Assembly (NCBI RefSeq): GCF_014202765.1
Contig: NZ_JACHHN010000003.1
Location: forward strand, 535,771 to 599,770
DNA: 64,000 nt
Reading direction: 5' to 3'
DNA from: Silvimonas terrae
GTDB lineage: Bacteria; Pseudomonadota; Gammaproteobacteria; Burkholderiales; Chitinibacteraceae
In this document: piece after piece, positions 36,943-47,155 of the stretch
Position numbering within the stretch: position 1 is the stretch's first letter
Layout of the letters: the number at the start of each line of letters is the position of its first letter
Made by a program: the position numbers and the translations under genes
Notes under the pieces: model-generated
Told to the model about the DNA's origin: nothing
The model's input: the letters and a program-made list of their open reading frames with translations, nothing else
Database searches by the model: none

Positions 36943-37680
36943 TCACGCCCGGTGACGGTACCAGTAACGATATTGCTCAACAAAACCAAAACCTGCATAC
37001 AGTGCCACCGCCGCTTCATTGCTGGCGACCACCTGCAACAAACCTTGTGTCGCCCCCCGCTGCTTGCCCCAGGCCAGCAGGCTTTGCACCAGGCGCCGGG
37101 CATAACCCTGGCGGCGGTGAGCCGGATCAGTGCAGATGTCGAACAGCAGCACATGGTCGTGCTGGCGCACAGCAAAACCGCAGGCCAGCACCTCACCCGC
37201 TTGTTCCAGCACCCCGAACGCGGTCGGCGCGGCGTATTGCGCCAGCATGCGTTCTGCGGCGTGCCGTTGCGCCGCATTCAGGTGGCTCAGGCGGGCAAAG
37301 GCGTCCATCCAGGCGGTGTCGGCATTGGCTTGCAACGTCACAGCAGCATCCTGGGCCAAAGACAGTGCACCCAAGTCACACGTCTGCACGCTGGAAACAT
37401 CTATCTGCGCATAGCCGCGCTCCGCCAGCGCAGCATCCAGCACCGCGTGTTCCTGCGTCAGCTTGAAGATGCGCGGCAAACCGGCATCGGCAAAACGGCG
37501 CTCGCAGTAGTCCAGTTTGTCGGCATCTGCCAGCGTGCCGGCGTACAGCGGCGTCACCGAATTGGCCCGTTTGGTATAGCCATTGGCAAAGCGCAGCAGC
37601 CAGCCGTCGAACACTTCGGTCGACAGGGCCGGCCAGGCGCTTTGCGTCATGCCTTCAAACAGGGCAATCCGGCTAGTCAT
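36943..37680 (-). CDS. GNAT-family N-acetyltransferase
   Basis: This 245-aa protein has one GNAT fold in its C-terminal half: the acetyl-CoA loop is CTDPAHRRQGYARRLVQSLL (R/Q-x-x-G-x-A) and the closing block is VVASNEAAVALYAGFGFVEQYRYWYR. The N-terminal half (LSTEVFDGWLLRFANGYTKRANSV) is typical of a subfamily with a two-part GNAT architecture. It begins 5 bp after gatA and ends 33 bp before gatB, so it is carried on the gat transcript. Its substrate is unknown. Confidence 0.87.
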   Translation of the reverse strand: MTSRIALFEGMTQSAWPALSTEVFDGWLLRFANGYTKRANSVTPLYAGTLADADKLDYCERRFADAGLPRIFKLTQEHAVLDAALAERGYAQIDVSSVQTCDLGALSLAQDAAVTLQANADTAWMDAFARLSHLNAAQRHAAERMLAQYAAPTAFGVLEQAGEVLACGFAVRQHDHVLLFDICTDPAHRRQGYARRLVQSLLAWGKQRGATQGLLQVVASNEAAVALYAGFGFVEQYRYWYRHRA

Positions 37681-37684
37681 GTGC

Positions 37685-39136
37685 TTACAGTTCCGGCGCG
37701 CGGGTATGCCAGTCGGTCACTTGCTGGAACTGATGCGCCGCATTGAGCAGTTTTGCTTCAGCAAAGTAGTTGCCAATCAGTTGCATGCCAATCGGGCGAC
37801 CGTTCTTTGCAAAACCCACCGGGTGCGACAGGCCCGGCAAGCCAGCCAGGTTCACGCCCAGGGTGTAGATGTCTTCCAGATACATCGCCACCGGGTCATC
37901 ACTCTTCTCGCCAATATTCCAGGCCGCAGTCGGGGCCACCGGCGCGGCGATCACGTCGCATTGCGCCAGACCACGCTGGAAGTCTTCTGCCAGCAGGCGA
38001 CGTACCTTCTGCGCTTGCAGGTAGTACGCGTCGTAATAGCCGTGACTGAGCACGTAGGTGCCAGTCAGGATACGGCGCTTCACTTCCCAGCCAAACCCTT
38101 CGGCACGGGTCTTTTCGTACATTTCGGTCAGGCCGTCGTACTCGGCAGCACGGTGGCCGTAACGGACACCATCAAAGCGGCTGAGGTTGCTGGAAGCTTC
38201 GGCCGGCGCGATCACGTAATAAGACGGAATGGCCATGCGCGTATTGGGCAGACTGATCTCGACGACTTCCGCGCCCAGCTTTTTGTACTCGGCAATGGCC
38301 GCGTCAATGGCGCTGGCCACTTCGGCATCCAGGCCTTCAGCAAAGTATTCCTTGGGCAGGCCCACTTTCAGACCCTTGAGCGGCTGGTTCAGATCACGTG
38401 TGTAATCTTCCTTGTCGCGCTGCACGCTGGTGGCATCCCGCTCGTCAAAACCGGCCATGACATTGAGCAACATGGCGCAGTCTTCAGCGCTCTTGCCAAT
38501 CGGCCCACCCTGATCCAGCGAGCTGGCGTAGGCAATCATGCCAAAGCGGCTGACCACGCCGTAGGTCGGCTTGATGCCCGTTACGCCGCAAAACGCAGCG
38601 GGCTGACGAATGGAGCCGCCGGTATCGGTGGCCGTGGCAATCGGCGCCAGTCGGGCTGCTACGGCTGCGGCAGAACCACCGGACGAGCCCCCCGGCACGG
38701 CCAGCTTGTCCCAGGGGTTCTTCACCACGCCATAAAAGCTGTTTTCGTTGGATGAGCCCATGGCGAACTCGTCCATATTGGTGCGGCCCAGCGTCACCAG
38801 ACCGGCTTTGCGGCATTGCTCGACCACATGCGCAGAATACGGCGCAATGAAGTTCTCCAGCATTCTGGAGCCACACGTTGTGTGCCAGCCTTCCTGACAG
38901 AAGATGTCTTTGTGCGCCAGCGGAATGCCCGTCAGCGCGCCGGCATTGCCTGCTGCGCGCAGAGCGTCAGCGGCTTTGGCCTCGGCCAGTGTTTTGTCTT
39001 CATCAAAGGTGATGAAGGCGTTGAGTTCACCGTTATGCGCCTTGGCACGCCGGAGGTATTCCGTAGCCAGTTCGACTGCGGAAAATTCACCAGCGGCCAG
39101 CGCGGCCGCCAGTTGTTTGATACTTTTTTCAACCAT
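37685..39136 (-). CDS. gatA: Aspartyl/glutamyl-tRNA amidotransferase subunit A
   Basis: This 483-aa amidase frees ammonia from glutamine for GatB. The Ser-cisSer-Lys amidase signature is [20 protein letters not shown] with GTDTGGS-like [14 protein letters not shown], and the Lys is in [13 protein letters not shown]. The start at 39136 ([16 protein letters not shown]) has AGGAAC upstream; a start at 39178 is less likely. It is separated from gmhA by 156 bp with no gene. Confidence 0.96.
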   Translation of the reverse strand: MVEKSIKQLAAALAAGEFSAVELATEYLRRAKAHNGELNAFITFDEDKTLAEAKAADALRAAGNAGALTGIPLAHKDIFCQEGWHTTCGSRMLENFIAPYSAHVVEQCRKAGLVTLGRTNMDEFAMGSSNENSFYGVVKNPWDKLAVPGGSSGGSAAAVAARLAPIATATDTGGSIRQPAAFCGVTGIKPTYGVVSRFGMIAYASSLDQGGPIGKSAEDCAMLLNVMAGFDERDATSVQRDKEDYTRDLNQPLKGLKVGLPKEYFAEGLDAEVASAIDAAIAEYKKLGAEVVEISLPNTRMAIPSYYVIAPAEASSNLSRFDGVRYGHRAAEYDGLTEMYEKTRAEGFGWEVKRRILTGTYVLSHGYYDAYYLQAQKVRRLLAEDFQRGLAQCDVIAAPVAPTAAWNIGEKSDDPVAMYLEDIYTLGVNLAGLPGLSHPVGFAKNGRPIGMQLIGNYFAEAKLLNAAHQFQQVTDWHTRAPEL

Positions 39137-39292
39137 TTGTCGTTGTTCCTGTGAACGGACTCTGGAATCAATCGGCAACCGGGGCCATCGGCCATGCCAA
39201 TAGCATCGGAAAAGACTGAAAGTCTAATCGCCAGAAGGTCAACATTGCAGCATCTGAACCGCCGAAAATCAGCCGTTTCTGATGCGACAGAT

Positions 39293-39877
39293 TCAGTCGG
39301 CGTAACCCATGCCAACCTCAACGAGGTCGATCAGGGTATGAATGACCTTGATATGGATTTCCTGGATGCGATCAGCAAAACCAAAATGCGGCACGATAAT
39401 TTCGACATCTGCCACGCCTTTGAGCTTGCCGCCATCCTTGCCCATCAAGAGGATGATCTTCATGCCACGTGCTTTGGCTTCTTCTACCGCGCGGATGACA
39501 TTGGCGGAATTACCGCTGGTGGTAATGCCCACCAGCACGTCGCCAGCCTTGCCAAAAGCCGCGACATAGCGCGAGAAAATCTCGTTGAAACCGTAGTCAT
39601 TGGCCACGCAGGTAATGTGCGACGGATCAGCCACCGCCATGGCTGGCAGCGCCGGACGATCGCCCCGGTAACGGCCCGATAATTCCTCTGCAAAGTGCAT
39701 GGAATCACAGTGCGAGCCCCCATTGCCACAAGCAATGACCTTGCCGCCAGCCTTGAAAGTTTCGACCAGCAGATTGCCCGCCGCGTCGATCGAACCCAGC
39801 AATTGCTGGTCGCTACAGACGCGGGCCAGCACTTGTGCGGCCTCATTGAAATGCTGTGAAACGCGATCAACACTCAT
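39293..39877 (-). CDS. gmhA: Sedoheptulose-7-phosphate isomerase
   Basis: This 194-aa SIS-domain protein makes D-glycero-D-manno-heptose-7-phosphate for the lipopolysaccharide core. [20 protein letters not shown] carries the catalytic Glu, and [17 protein letters not shown] carries the catalytic His of GmhA, which DiaA lacks. Phosphate-binding [11 protein letters not shown] is intact. Its ATGA overlap with gatC couples it translationally to the amidotransferase genes, an unusual location for a heptose gene. Confidence 0.88.
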   Translation of the reverse strand: MSVDRVSQHFNEAAQVLARVCSDQQLLGSIDAAGNLLVETFKAGGKVIACGNGGSHCDSMHFAEELSGRYRGDRPALPAMAVADPSHITCVANDYGFNEIFSRYVAAFGKAGDVLVGITTSGNSANVIRAVEEAKARGMKIILLMGKDGGKLKGVADVEIIVPHFGFADRIQEIHIKVIHTLIDLVEVGMGYAD

Positions 39878-40161
39878 TCGATCACCTTCGGTACCAGGTA
39901 AAGCCCGTTTTCTTTTTCCGGCGCAACGCTCTGGAATTGTTCACGGCGATCTGTGACGGTCACCACATCTTCACGCAGACGCAAATGCACGTCCTGGGCA
40001 TGGGCCATCGGCTCGATCCCGGTCGTATCAATTGCACGCATATCTTCAATCAAACCAAGGATGCGGTTAAGCTGCGTCTGCGTTGCCTGCGCCTCGTCAT
40101 CGGTCACGGCCACGCGTGCCAGTCGGGCGATGCGCCTTACGTCATCTAGCGAAAGGGACAT
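39874..40161 (-). CDS. gatC: Aspartyl/glutamyl-tRNA amidotransferase subunit C
   Basis: This 95-aa subunit holds GatA and GatB together. The family opening [20 protein letters not shown] and the closing [19 protein letters not shown]...[10 protein letters not shown] are complete. The start at 40161 (MSLSLDD) is used; longer starts add unsupported residues. It is the first gene of the gat block and divergent from mreB across 262 bp. Confidence 0.93.
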   Translation of the reverse strand: MSLSLDDVRRIARLARVAVTDDEAQATQTQLNRILGLIEDMRAIDTTGIEPMAHAQDVHLRLREDVVTVTDRREQFQSVAPEKENGLYLVPKVIE

Positions 40162-41470
<1,309 letters not shown>

Positions 41471-41506
41471 CCGACGCAGGATACTGTTTCTCACTCCGGG
41501 AAAAGC

Positions 41507-41538
41507 AGCGGGCCCAACGCATAAGCATTCGGCCCGCT
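41507..41538 (+). terminator. Hairpin between mreB and mreC (possible partial terminator)
   Basis: AGCGGGCC and GGCCCGCT form an 8-bp stem with a 16-base loop, followed by TGTTGGTTCTC rather than a T run. It could lower transcription into mreC relative to mreB or stabilise the mreB message. Confidence 0.45.
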
Positions 41539-41566
41539 TGTTGGTTCTCGTCGCAACGGCGACACG

Positions 41567-42466
41567 ATGCAAGCAACTCAACCCGCCTTTTTCAAGCAAG
41601 GCCCAAAGCCGCTGACGCGGCTTTTGATCTTTTCGGCGCTCTCGCTCGCGCTGGTGGTGGCTGATGCCCGCTTCCAGATGCTGGGCCGCGTGCGTGAAGA
41701 GGTCTCCGTGGTGCTTTACCCCTTGCAATGGCTGGCAACCACACCGTTCCAGGAAGCCCGCAACGCCAGCAATTTTCTCAGCCGTCAGGCTGACTTGCTG
41801 GCAGAAAACCGCAAGCTGAACGATGCGCAACTGGTTGCGCAGGCGCAAGCCATGAAAATGCACGCGCTGGAGGCCGAGAACGCGCGACTGCGACAGTTAA
41901 GCGAGCGCCAGTCTTCATTCGGCAACCCATCGCAACTGGTTGAAGTGCTGTACAACGGGCGTGACCCGTTTACCGCCAAGCTGATCGTGGACCGGGGCCA
42001 GGCGGCGGGCATCGTGGCGGGGCAACCGGTGATTGACACCGTGGGTGTAGTGGGTCAGGTGATCCGGGTACAGCCGTTGACGTCTGAGGTACGCCTCATC
42101 AGCGATCGGGACCAGATGGTGCCGGTTATGGTGCAGCGCAATCAGTTGCGTTCCGTGGTCTACGGCATGGGTCGCAACCAGCCGCTGGAAGTACGCAATA
42201 TGGCCCCGAATGTCGATATCCAGAATGGTGATGTGATGGTGACCTCCGGTATCGACGGCATTTACCCCGCCGGCCTGCCGGTGGCGAAAGTGGTCCGCGT
42301 GGACCGTTCGTCAAGCAGCGCCTTTGCGCATATTGTTTGTGAGCCGCTGGCGCAAATAGACCAGCACCGCTTCTTGCTGGTGCTTGATCCGCCGCGGCCC
42401 TTACCTCCCTACCCGGCCGAACCGCAAACCGCGCCGGAAAACACCAAAAAGAAACGGGGACGCTGA
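41567..42466 (+). CDS. mreC: Rod-shape determining protein MreC
   Basis: This 299-aa protein links MreB to the periplasmic wall enzymes. It has a cytoplasmic tail, one membrane helix (LLIFSALSLALVVADAR), a coiled coil (NFLSRQADLLAENRKLN ... LEAENARLRQL) and a beta-rich periplasmic domain (VLYNGRDPFTAKLIVDRGQ; VMVTSGIDGIYPAGLPVAK), ending in a charged Pro/Lys tail. Its stop overlaps the mreD start as TGATG. Confidence 0.95.
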   Translation: MQATQPAFFKQGPKPLTRLLIFSALSLALVVADARFQMLGRVREEVSVVLYPLQWLATTPFQEARNASNFLSRQADLLAENRKLNDAQLVAQAQAMKMHALEAENARLRQLSERQSSFGNPSQLVEVLYNGRDPFTAKLIVDRGQAAGIVAGQPVIDTVGVVGQVIRVQPLTSEVRLISDRDQMVPVMVQRNQLRSVVYGMGRNQPLEVRNMAPNVDIQNGDVMVTSGIDGIYPAGLPVAKVVRVDRSSSSAFAHIVCEPLAQIDQHRFLLVLDPPRPLPPYPAEPQTAPENTKKKRGR

Positions 42467-42987
42467 TGCCGGTATCCAGCCAGTTGTTGCGGCCGGTTCG
42501 CGGCACGCTGATTTTCTTTACCTTTCTGGTGGCCCTGGTGGTCAACCTCTTGCCCTGGCAAGTGGGGCTGGCCAACTTCACGCCGGATTTTGTTGCCCTG
42601 TTCATTGTGTACTGGACACTGAACCAGCCGCGCCGGGTGGGCGTGGGCTGGGCGTTTGTGCTGGGCATCCTGATGGATGTGGGGGATGGCAACGTGCTGG
42701 GGCAGCATGCCTTTGCCTACAGCGTGATTGCATTCCTGACACTGGCCCGCCAGCGCCAGCTCAACGTGTTCCCCTTCTGGCAACAAGCCTTTGTTGCGCT
42801 GGGCTTCTTGCTGCTCTCCCAGTTGTTGATGGTGCTGATCCGGCTTGCCCTGGGCAGCCCATTTGTCGGCTGGGGTTATTTTGCCGGCTGTTTTCTGTCT
42901 GCCGTGATCTGGACGCCGCTGTCCAATCTGATGCTGATGTACCACCAGCGCAAACCCAAGTCTGAATCGAAATATGAGTCGTCGTAG
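42466..42987 (+). CDS. mreD: Rod-shape determining protein MreD
   Basis: This 173-aa inner-membrane protein has five to six helices (for example LIFFTFLVALVVNLLPWQ and VGWAFVLGILMDVGDGNVLG). LGQHAFAYSVIAFLTLA is the recurrent family segment. It overlaps mreC by one base and mrdA by 14 bp, so the genes are translated in sequence. Confidence 0.94.
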   Translation: MPVSSQLLRPVRGTLIFFTFLVALVVNLLPWQVGLANFTPDFVALFIVYWTLNQPRRVGVGWAFVLGILMDVGDGNVLGQHAFAYSVIAFLTLARQRQLNVFPFWQQAFVALGFLLLSQLLMVLIRLALGSPFVGWGYFAGCFLSAVIWTPLSNLMLMYHQRKPKSESKYESS

Positions 42988-44869
42988 CGAAATCAAGAAC
43001 CAGATGGCGGAGCGCTATGCGTTCCAGCTCCGCCTTGCCGCTGCGGCCTTGTTCGTCCTGGTGCTGTTTGGCATTCTGATTGCGCGCTTTTCCTGGTTGC
43101 AGGTGGCGCAGCACGGCCGCTATCAGACGCTGGCCGAACAAAACCGGATTTCCCTGGTGCCGATCGTACCGCCGCGCGGGGTCATTTATGACCGTAACGG
43201 CGTGGTGCTGGCGCACAATTTCTCTGCCTATACGCTGGAAATCACCCCCTCCAAGGTCGGCTCGCTGGAAGACTGTATTAACCGGCTGGCCAAAATCATC
43301 GACATCACCCCCAAGGATCGCCGTCGCTTCAAAAAGCTGATGGAAGACACCAAGGATTTTGAGTCGCTGCCGATCAAGACCCGGCTGAATGATGAAGAAG
43401 TGGCGCGCTTTGCCGCCAACAGCTATCAGTTTCCGGGCGTGGAAGTGAAAGCCCGCCTGTTCCGCCAGTACCCCTTGGGCAAAGTGGCCTCGCATCTGAT
43501 CGGGTATATCGGGCGGATCAACGACAAAGACCTGCAAGACCTGGATGACTCTGGCGATTTGCCCAACTACCGTGGCACCGATCATATCGGCAAGGTGGGT
43601 GTTGAACAGAGTTACGAGAGCGATCTGCACGGCGTGACCGGCTTTGAAGAAGTCGAGATCGATGCCGGTGGCCGCGCCATCCGCACGCTCAAGCGCACGC
43701 CGCCGATGCCAGGCAAGAACCTGGTGTTGTCCGTGGATATCAAGCTGCAACAGATCGCAGAAGATGCCTTTGGCGATCGCAAGGGCGCCCTGGTCGCCAT
43801 TGACCCGCAAAACGGGGGCGTGCTGGCGTTTGTCTCCAAACCCGGGTTTGATCCGAACCTGTTTGTAGACGGCATTGATCCACAAAGCTGGAACGATCTG
43901 AACACCGACCCGGACAAACCGCTGAACAACCGTGCGCTGCGCGGTACCTATCCGCCGGGTTCCACCTTCAAGCCGTTCATGGCACTGGGCGCACTGGAGG
44001 GCAACTTTCGCTCTGCGGGCACGGTAATCAACGATACCGGCGTGTTCAACTTTGGCGGTCATACATTCCGAGACGACAAGGTGGGCGGCCACGGTGCGGT
44101 CGATATGTACAAGTCGATCGTGGTGTCTTGCGACGTGTATTACTACTCGCTGGCCAACACCATGGGGATTGATGCGATCTCCCGCTTTATGGGCACGCTG
44201 GATTTCGGCAGCCCGACCGGCATTGATATCGATGGCGAGCAAAGCGGCGTATTGCCGTCGCAAGAATGGAAGCGCAAGCGCTTCCGTACGCCGGCGACGC
44301 AGAAATGGTATGCCGGTGAAACCGTGTCCATCGGCATTGGTCAGGGTTACAACGCCTACACACCGCTGCAGATGGCGCATGCCACGGCGGCCATCGCTAA
44401 TTCCGGTGTCATGTTCCACCCGCACCTGGTACAGTACATTGTCGATGGCACCAACGGAAACAAGACGGTGGTCGAGCCCAAGCCCGAACGCGTATTGCCG
44501 TGGAAACCCGCCAATATTGCCGTGGTACAACACGCCATGGAAGGCGTGATCAAGGAAGGTACCGGCGCCAAAGCCTTTGCCGGCGCGGGCTATACCGCTG
44601 CGGGCAAAACCGGTACGGCACAGGTGTTCAGCCTGAAGGGCGGCAAGTATTCGGAAAGCGGCACCAAGGCGCACTTGCGTGACCACGCCTGGTTTATTGC
44701 TTATGCGCCCACCGATCACCCGAAGATTGCGCTGGCCGTACTGGTGGAAAACGGGGGCTGGGGCGCTGCTGCCGCAGCGCCGATCGCCCGCCAGGTGCTC
44801 GACTACTACCTGACCGGCAAGCAACCGGCGCAAGCAGCGTCGGACGTGGAGAGCAGTGACAGTGATTAA
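42974..44869 (+). CDS. mrdA: Penicillin-binding protein 2, peptidoglycan transpeptidase
   Basis: This 631-aa class B PBP cross-links lateral wall with RodA. After an N-terminal helix (AALFVLVLFGILIARFSWLQ) comes the pedestal domain (PPRGVIYDRNGVVLAHNFS; GVEQSYESDLHGVTG), then the transpeptidase: Ser330 in PPGSTFKPF, SCDVYYYSLAN as the SxN box, and Lys545 in AAGKTGTAQ. All catalytic motifs are intact. It overlaps mreD and rodA by 14 bp each. Confidence 0.96.
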   Translation: MSRRSEIKNQMAERYAFQLRLAAAALFVLVLFGILIARFSWLQVAQHGRYQTLAEQNRISLVPIVPPRGVIYDRNGVVLAHNFSAYTLEITPSKVGSLEDCINRLAKIIDITPKDRRRFKKLMEDTKDFESLPIKTRLNDEEVARFAANSYQFPGVEVKARLFRQYPLGKVASHLIGYIGRINDKDLQDLDDSGDLPNYRGTDHIGKVGVEQSYESDLHGVTGFEEVEIDAGGRAIRTLKRTPPMPGKNLVLSVDIKLQQIAEDAFGDRKGALVAIDPQNGGVLAFVSKPGFDPNLFVDGIDPQSWNDLNTDPDKPLNNRALRGTYPPGSTFKPFMALGALEGNFRSAGTVINDTGVFNFGGHTFRDDKVGGHGAVDMYKSIVVSCDVYYYSLANTMGIDAISRFMGTLDFGSPTGIDIDGEQSGVLPSQEWKRKRFRTPATQKWYAGETVSIGIGQGYNAYTPLQMAHATAAIANSGVMFHPHLVQYIVDGTNGNKTVVEPKPERVLPWKPANIAVVQHAMEGVIKEGTGAKAFAGAGYTAAGKTGTAQVFSLKGGKYSESGTKAHLRDHAWFIAYAPTDHPKIALAVLVENGGWGAAAAAPIARQVLDYYLTGKQPAQAASDVESSDSD

Positions 44870-45974
44870 GGAATTTCTGCGGCGCTTTATCCGCCCGATT
44901 GACCCCTGGCTCTTGCTGTTCACGTTTCTGGTCTTTCTCTTGTCCTGCATCGTGCTGTATTCGGCATCCAATCAGGACATGGACAAGATCAGCGACAAGT
45001 TCACCTTTCTGGGTGTGGCGCTGTGCGTGATGTGGGTGCTGGCCAGCATGCCGCTGCAAGTGTTGATGCGGCTGGCCCTGCCCATGTATGTGATTGGGGT
45101 GTTGCTACTGGTGGCCGTGGCGCTGTTTGGCTCTACCAGTCACGGCGCCAAACGCTGGCTCAATATTGGCGTCACCAAGATCCAGCCCTCTGAATTGATG
45201 AAGCTGGCCTTGCCCTTGATGCTGGCCTGGTATTTCCATCATTTCGAAGCCTCGCTCAACTGGAAGCACTTCATCGTCGCCGCCGTGTTAATGGTGATCC
45301 CGGTGGGCCTGATCATGAAGCAGCCCGACCTGGGCACCAGCCTGTTGATCGCCGCAGCCGGTTTTTACGTCTTGTTCTTTGCCGGCCTGTCCTGGCGTCT
45401 GATTGGCCTGATGGTGCTGGCGGGGGGCGGGCTGGCCTACGTGGTGACGCACTGGAACCTGTGTATACATATCTTGCGGGAGTACCAGTGCCAGCGCGTG
45501 GCGACCATGCTGGACCCCATGCAAGACCCGCTGGGCGCCGGTTACCACATCATCCAGGGCACCATTGCCATTGGTTCCGGTGGTTTGCTGGGCAAGGGCT
45601 GGCTGAACGGCACCCAGACCCACCTGGATTTCATTCCTGAACGCACCACCGACTTTATTTTTGCCGTGTTTGGTGAAGAATTCGGCCTGATCGGCAACAT
45701 CATTCTGGTGCTGCTGTACCTGCTGCTGATCATTCGTGGCCTGAGCATTGCCAACAATGCCGCCACGCTGTTTGGCCGCTTGCTGGCCGGCGCATTGACG
45801 CTCACCTTCTTTACCTACGCCTTCGTCAACATGGGCATGGTCTCCGGCATTTTGCCGGTCGTGGGCGTGCCTTTGCCGCTGGTGTCTTACGGTGGCACAT
45901 CGATGGTCTCGCTGATGGCGGCCTTCGGCATCCTGATGAGCGTGGGCAAAGATCGCAAGTTGATGAAGGCCTGA
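44856..45974 (+). CDS. rodA: SEDS-family peptidoglycan glycosyltransferase RodA
   Basis: This 372-aa protein of about ten helices polymerises lipid II in the elongasome. Family motifs are GAKRWLNIGVTKIQPSELMK, MKQPDLGTSLLIAAAGFYVL, DPLGAGYHIIQGTIAIGSGG and PLVSYGGTSMVSLMAAFGIL. The catalytic Asp lies in the extracellular loop region that includes ERTTDFIFAVFGEEFG. The start is GTG at 44856, inside the end of mrdA. Confidence 0.95.
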   Translation: MTVIKEFLRRFIRPIDPWLLLFTFLVFLLSCIVLYSASNQDMDKISDKFTFLGVALCVMWVLASMPLQVLMRLALPMYVIGVLLLVAVALFGSTSHGAKRWLNIGVTKIQPSELMKLALPLMLAWYFHHFEASLNWKHFIVAAVLMVIPVGLIMKQPDLGTSLLIAAAGFYVLFFAGLSWRLIGLMVLAGGGLAYVVTHWNLCIHILREYQCQRVATMLDPMQDPLGAGYHIIQGTIAIGSGGLLGKGWLNGTQTHLDFIPERTTDFIFAVFGEEFGLIGNIILVLLYLLLIIRGLSIANNAATLFGRLLAGALTLTFFTYAFVNMGMVSGILPVVGVPLPLVSYGGTSMVSLMAAFGILMSVGKDRKLMKA

Positions 45975-46016
45975 TCGCAACCCTTCGCGCAATAAACCGA
46001 ATACCTGGAGTCTGGC

Positions 46017-47054
46017 GTGCGCTTTACCCCTTCTACCCTGGCCTGGCTAAAACGCGCCACCCTCATGACCGCCGTGGCCTTGCTGGCCGCATGTAGCACG
46101 ACCCCGCGCGCGCCCAGCGGCACACCAGCCCAGCCCTTGCCGCCAGCCACCGAAGCGCCGCCGGCGCAATTGTCTGGCTCAGCCTCGCCCTATCACTGCG
46201 CGTATACAGCGGGTGCCCCGGGTTCGGGCGGTTTCTACCTGGATGACGGCCCGCATGAAACACTGCCGGCCTGGATCGACTATGTGCCTGAACCCGTGCC
46301 GCGAGCCGAAGCGCTGAACCGCTTTGCCAACAATCCGTATACGGTGCTGGGCCAAAGCTTTACCCCGCTCAAGGCCCCTGGTGGCCTCAAGCAGCAGGGT
46401 ATTGCGTCCTGGTATGGCCGCAAATTCCACGGCCAGAAGACCTCCAGCGGTGAGGTCTACGACATGTACACCATGACCGCCGCGTCGCCCATCCTGCCGA
46501 TTCCCAGTTATGCCCGCGTAACCAATCTGAAGAATGGCCGTAGTGTGGTGGTGCGGGTCAACGATCGCGGCCCGTTCAAGAAAGGCCGGGTGATGGATTT
46601 GTCTTTCCTGGCCGCCTGCCGCCTGGGTTATGCCATGAACGGCAGTACGGATGTGGTGGTGGAAAGCCTGACACCAGGTCAGGCCATCCCCGGCGATACA
46701 CCGCAAGTGGCCGCGGCCGTTACCACCCCGCTGGCTGACGCCAATTCTGCGGTTACGATGCAGCCATTGCCGGCAACCGTGGCCGTCGCTGAGAAGCCGC
46801 AACCGGTGCCGGTCACGGTATCCGCCGCCGGGGTGTATCTGCAATTGGGGGCGTTTGGTTCGCGCTCCAATGCCGAGAATTTCCGCGACCACTGGGCGCG
46901 GGATCTGCAAGGTGATGACACCAAACTGAATATCCAGTCCAGTGGCAGCATCCACCGCGTCCGCCTGGGGCCGTATCCAGACCGCGCCACTGCGCTGGCT
47001 GCCGCCGAGAAGCTGACAGGCGAACACAATCTGCAGGCGGTCATCGCCCGTTAA
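46017..47054 (+). CDS. rlpA: RlpA-type septal/outer-membrane lipoprotein
   Basis: This 345-aa lipoprotein has a lipobox LLAAC with the acylated Cys near residue 27, a double-psi beta-barrel (GIASWYGRKFHGQKTSSGEVY ... RVNDRGPFKKGRVMDLS) and a C-terminal SPOR domain (VYLQLGAFGSRSNAENFRDHW) that binds denuded glycans. The start is GTG at 46017 with GGAG upstream. RlpA of Pseudomonas is a lytic transglycosylase; the catalytic Asp of DRG is present. It is the last gene of the rod operon, 42 bp after rodA. Confidence 0.93.
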   Translation: MRFTPSTLAWLKRATLMTAVALLAACSTTPRAPSGTPAQPLPPATEAPPAQLSGSASPYHCAYTAGAPGSGGFYLDDGPHETLPAWIDYVPEPVPRAEALNRFANNPYTVLGQSFTPLKAPGGLKQQGIASWYGRKFHGQKTSSGEVYDMYTMTAASPILPIPSYARVTNLKNGRSVVVRVNDRGPFKKGRVMDLSFLAACRLGYAMNGSTDVVVESLTPGQAIPGDTPQVAAAVTTPLADANSAVTMQPLPATVAVAEKPQPVPVTVSAAGVYLQLGAFGSRSNAENFRDHWARDLQGDDTKLNIQSSGSIHRVRLGPYPDRATALAAAEKLTGEHNLQAVIAR

Positions 47055-47155
47055 TCGGCTTCTGTCAGGAAAACACCTCGGCGGTCGTCAGAAGTGTCTC
47101 TTCTGCCCGACTTCGCGTTGCCAACTGACAGCAATTGACTCAAAAATGAGCATCC

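Noticed and set aside
42761..44971. A 736-codon open frame on the minus strand opposite mrdA
   Set aside because: It is antisense to a PBP2 gene with all catalytic motifs. Long antisense frames are common in GC-rich genes, and its translation (many His, Gln and Arg, no domains) looks random.
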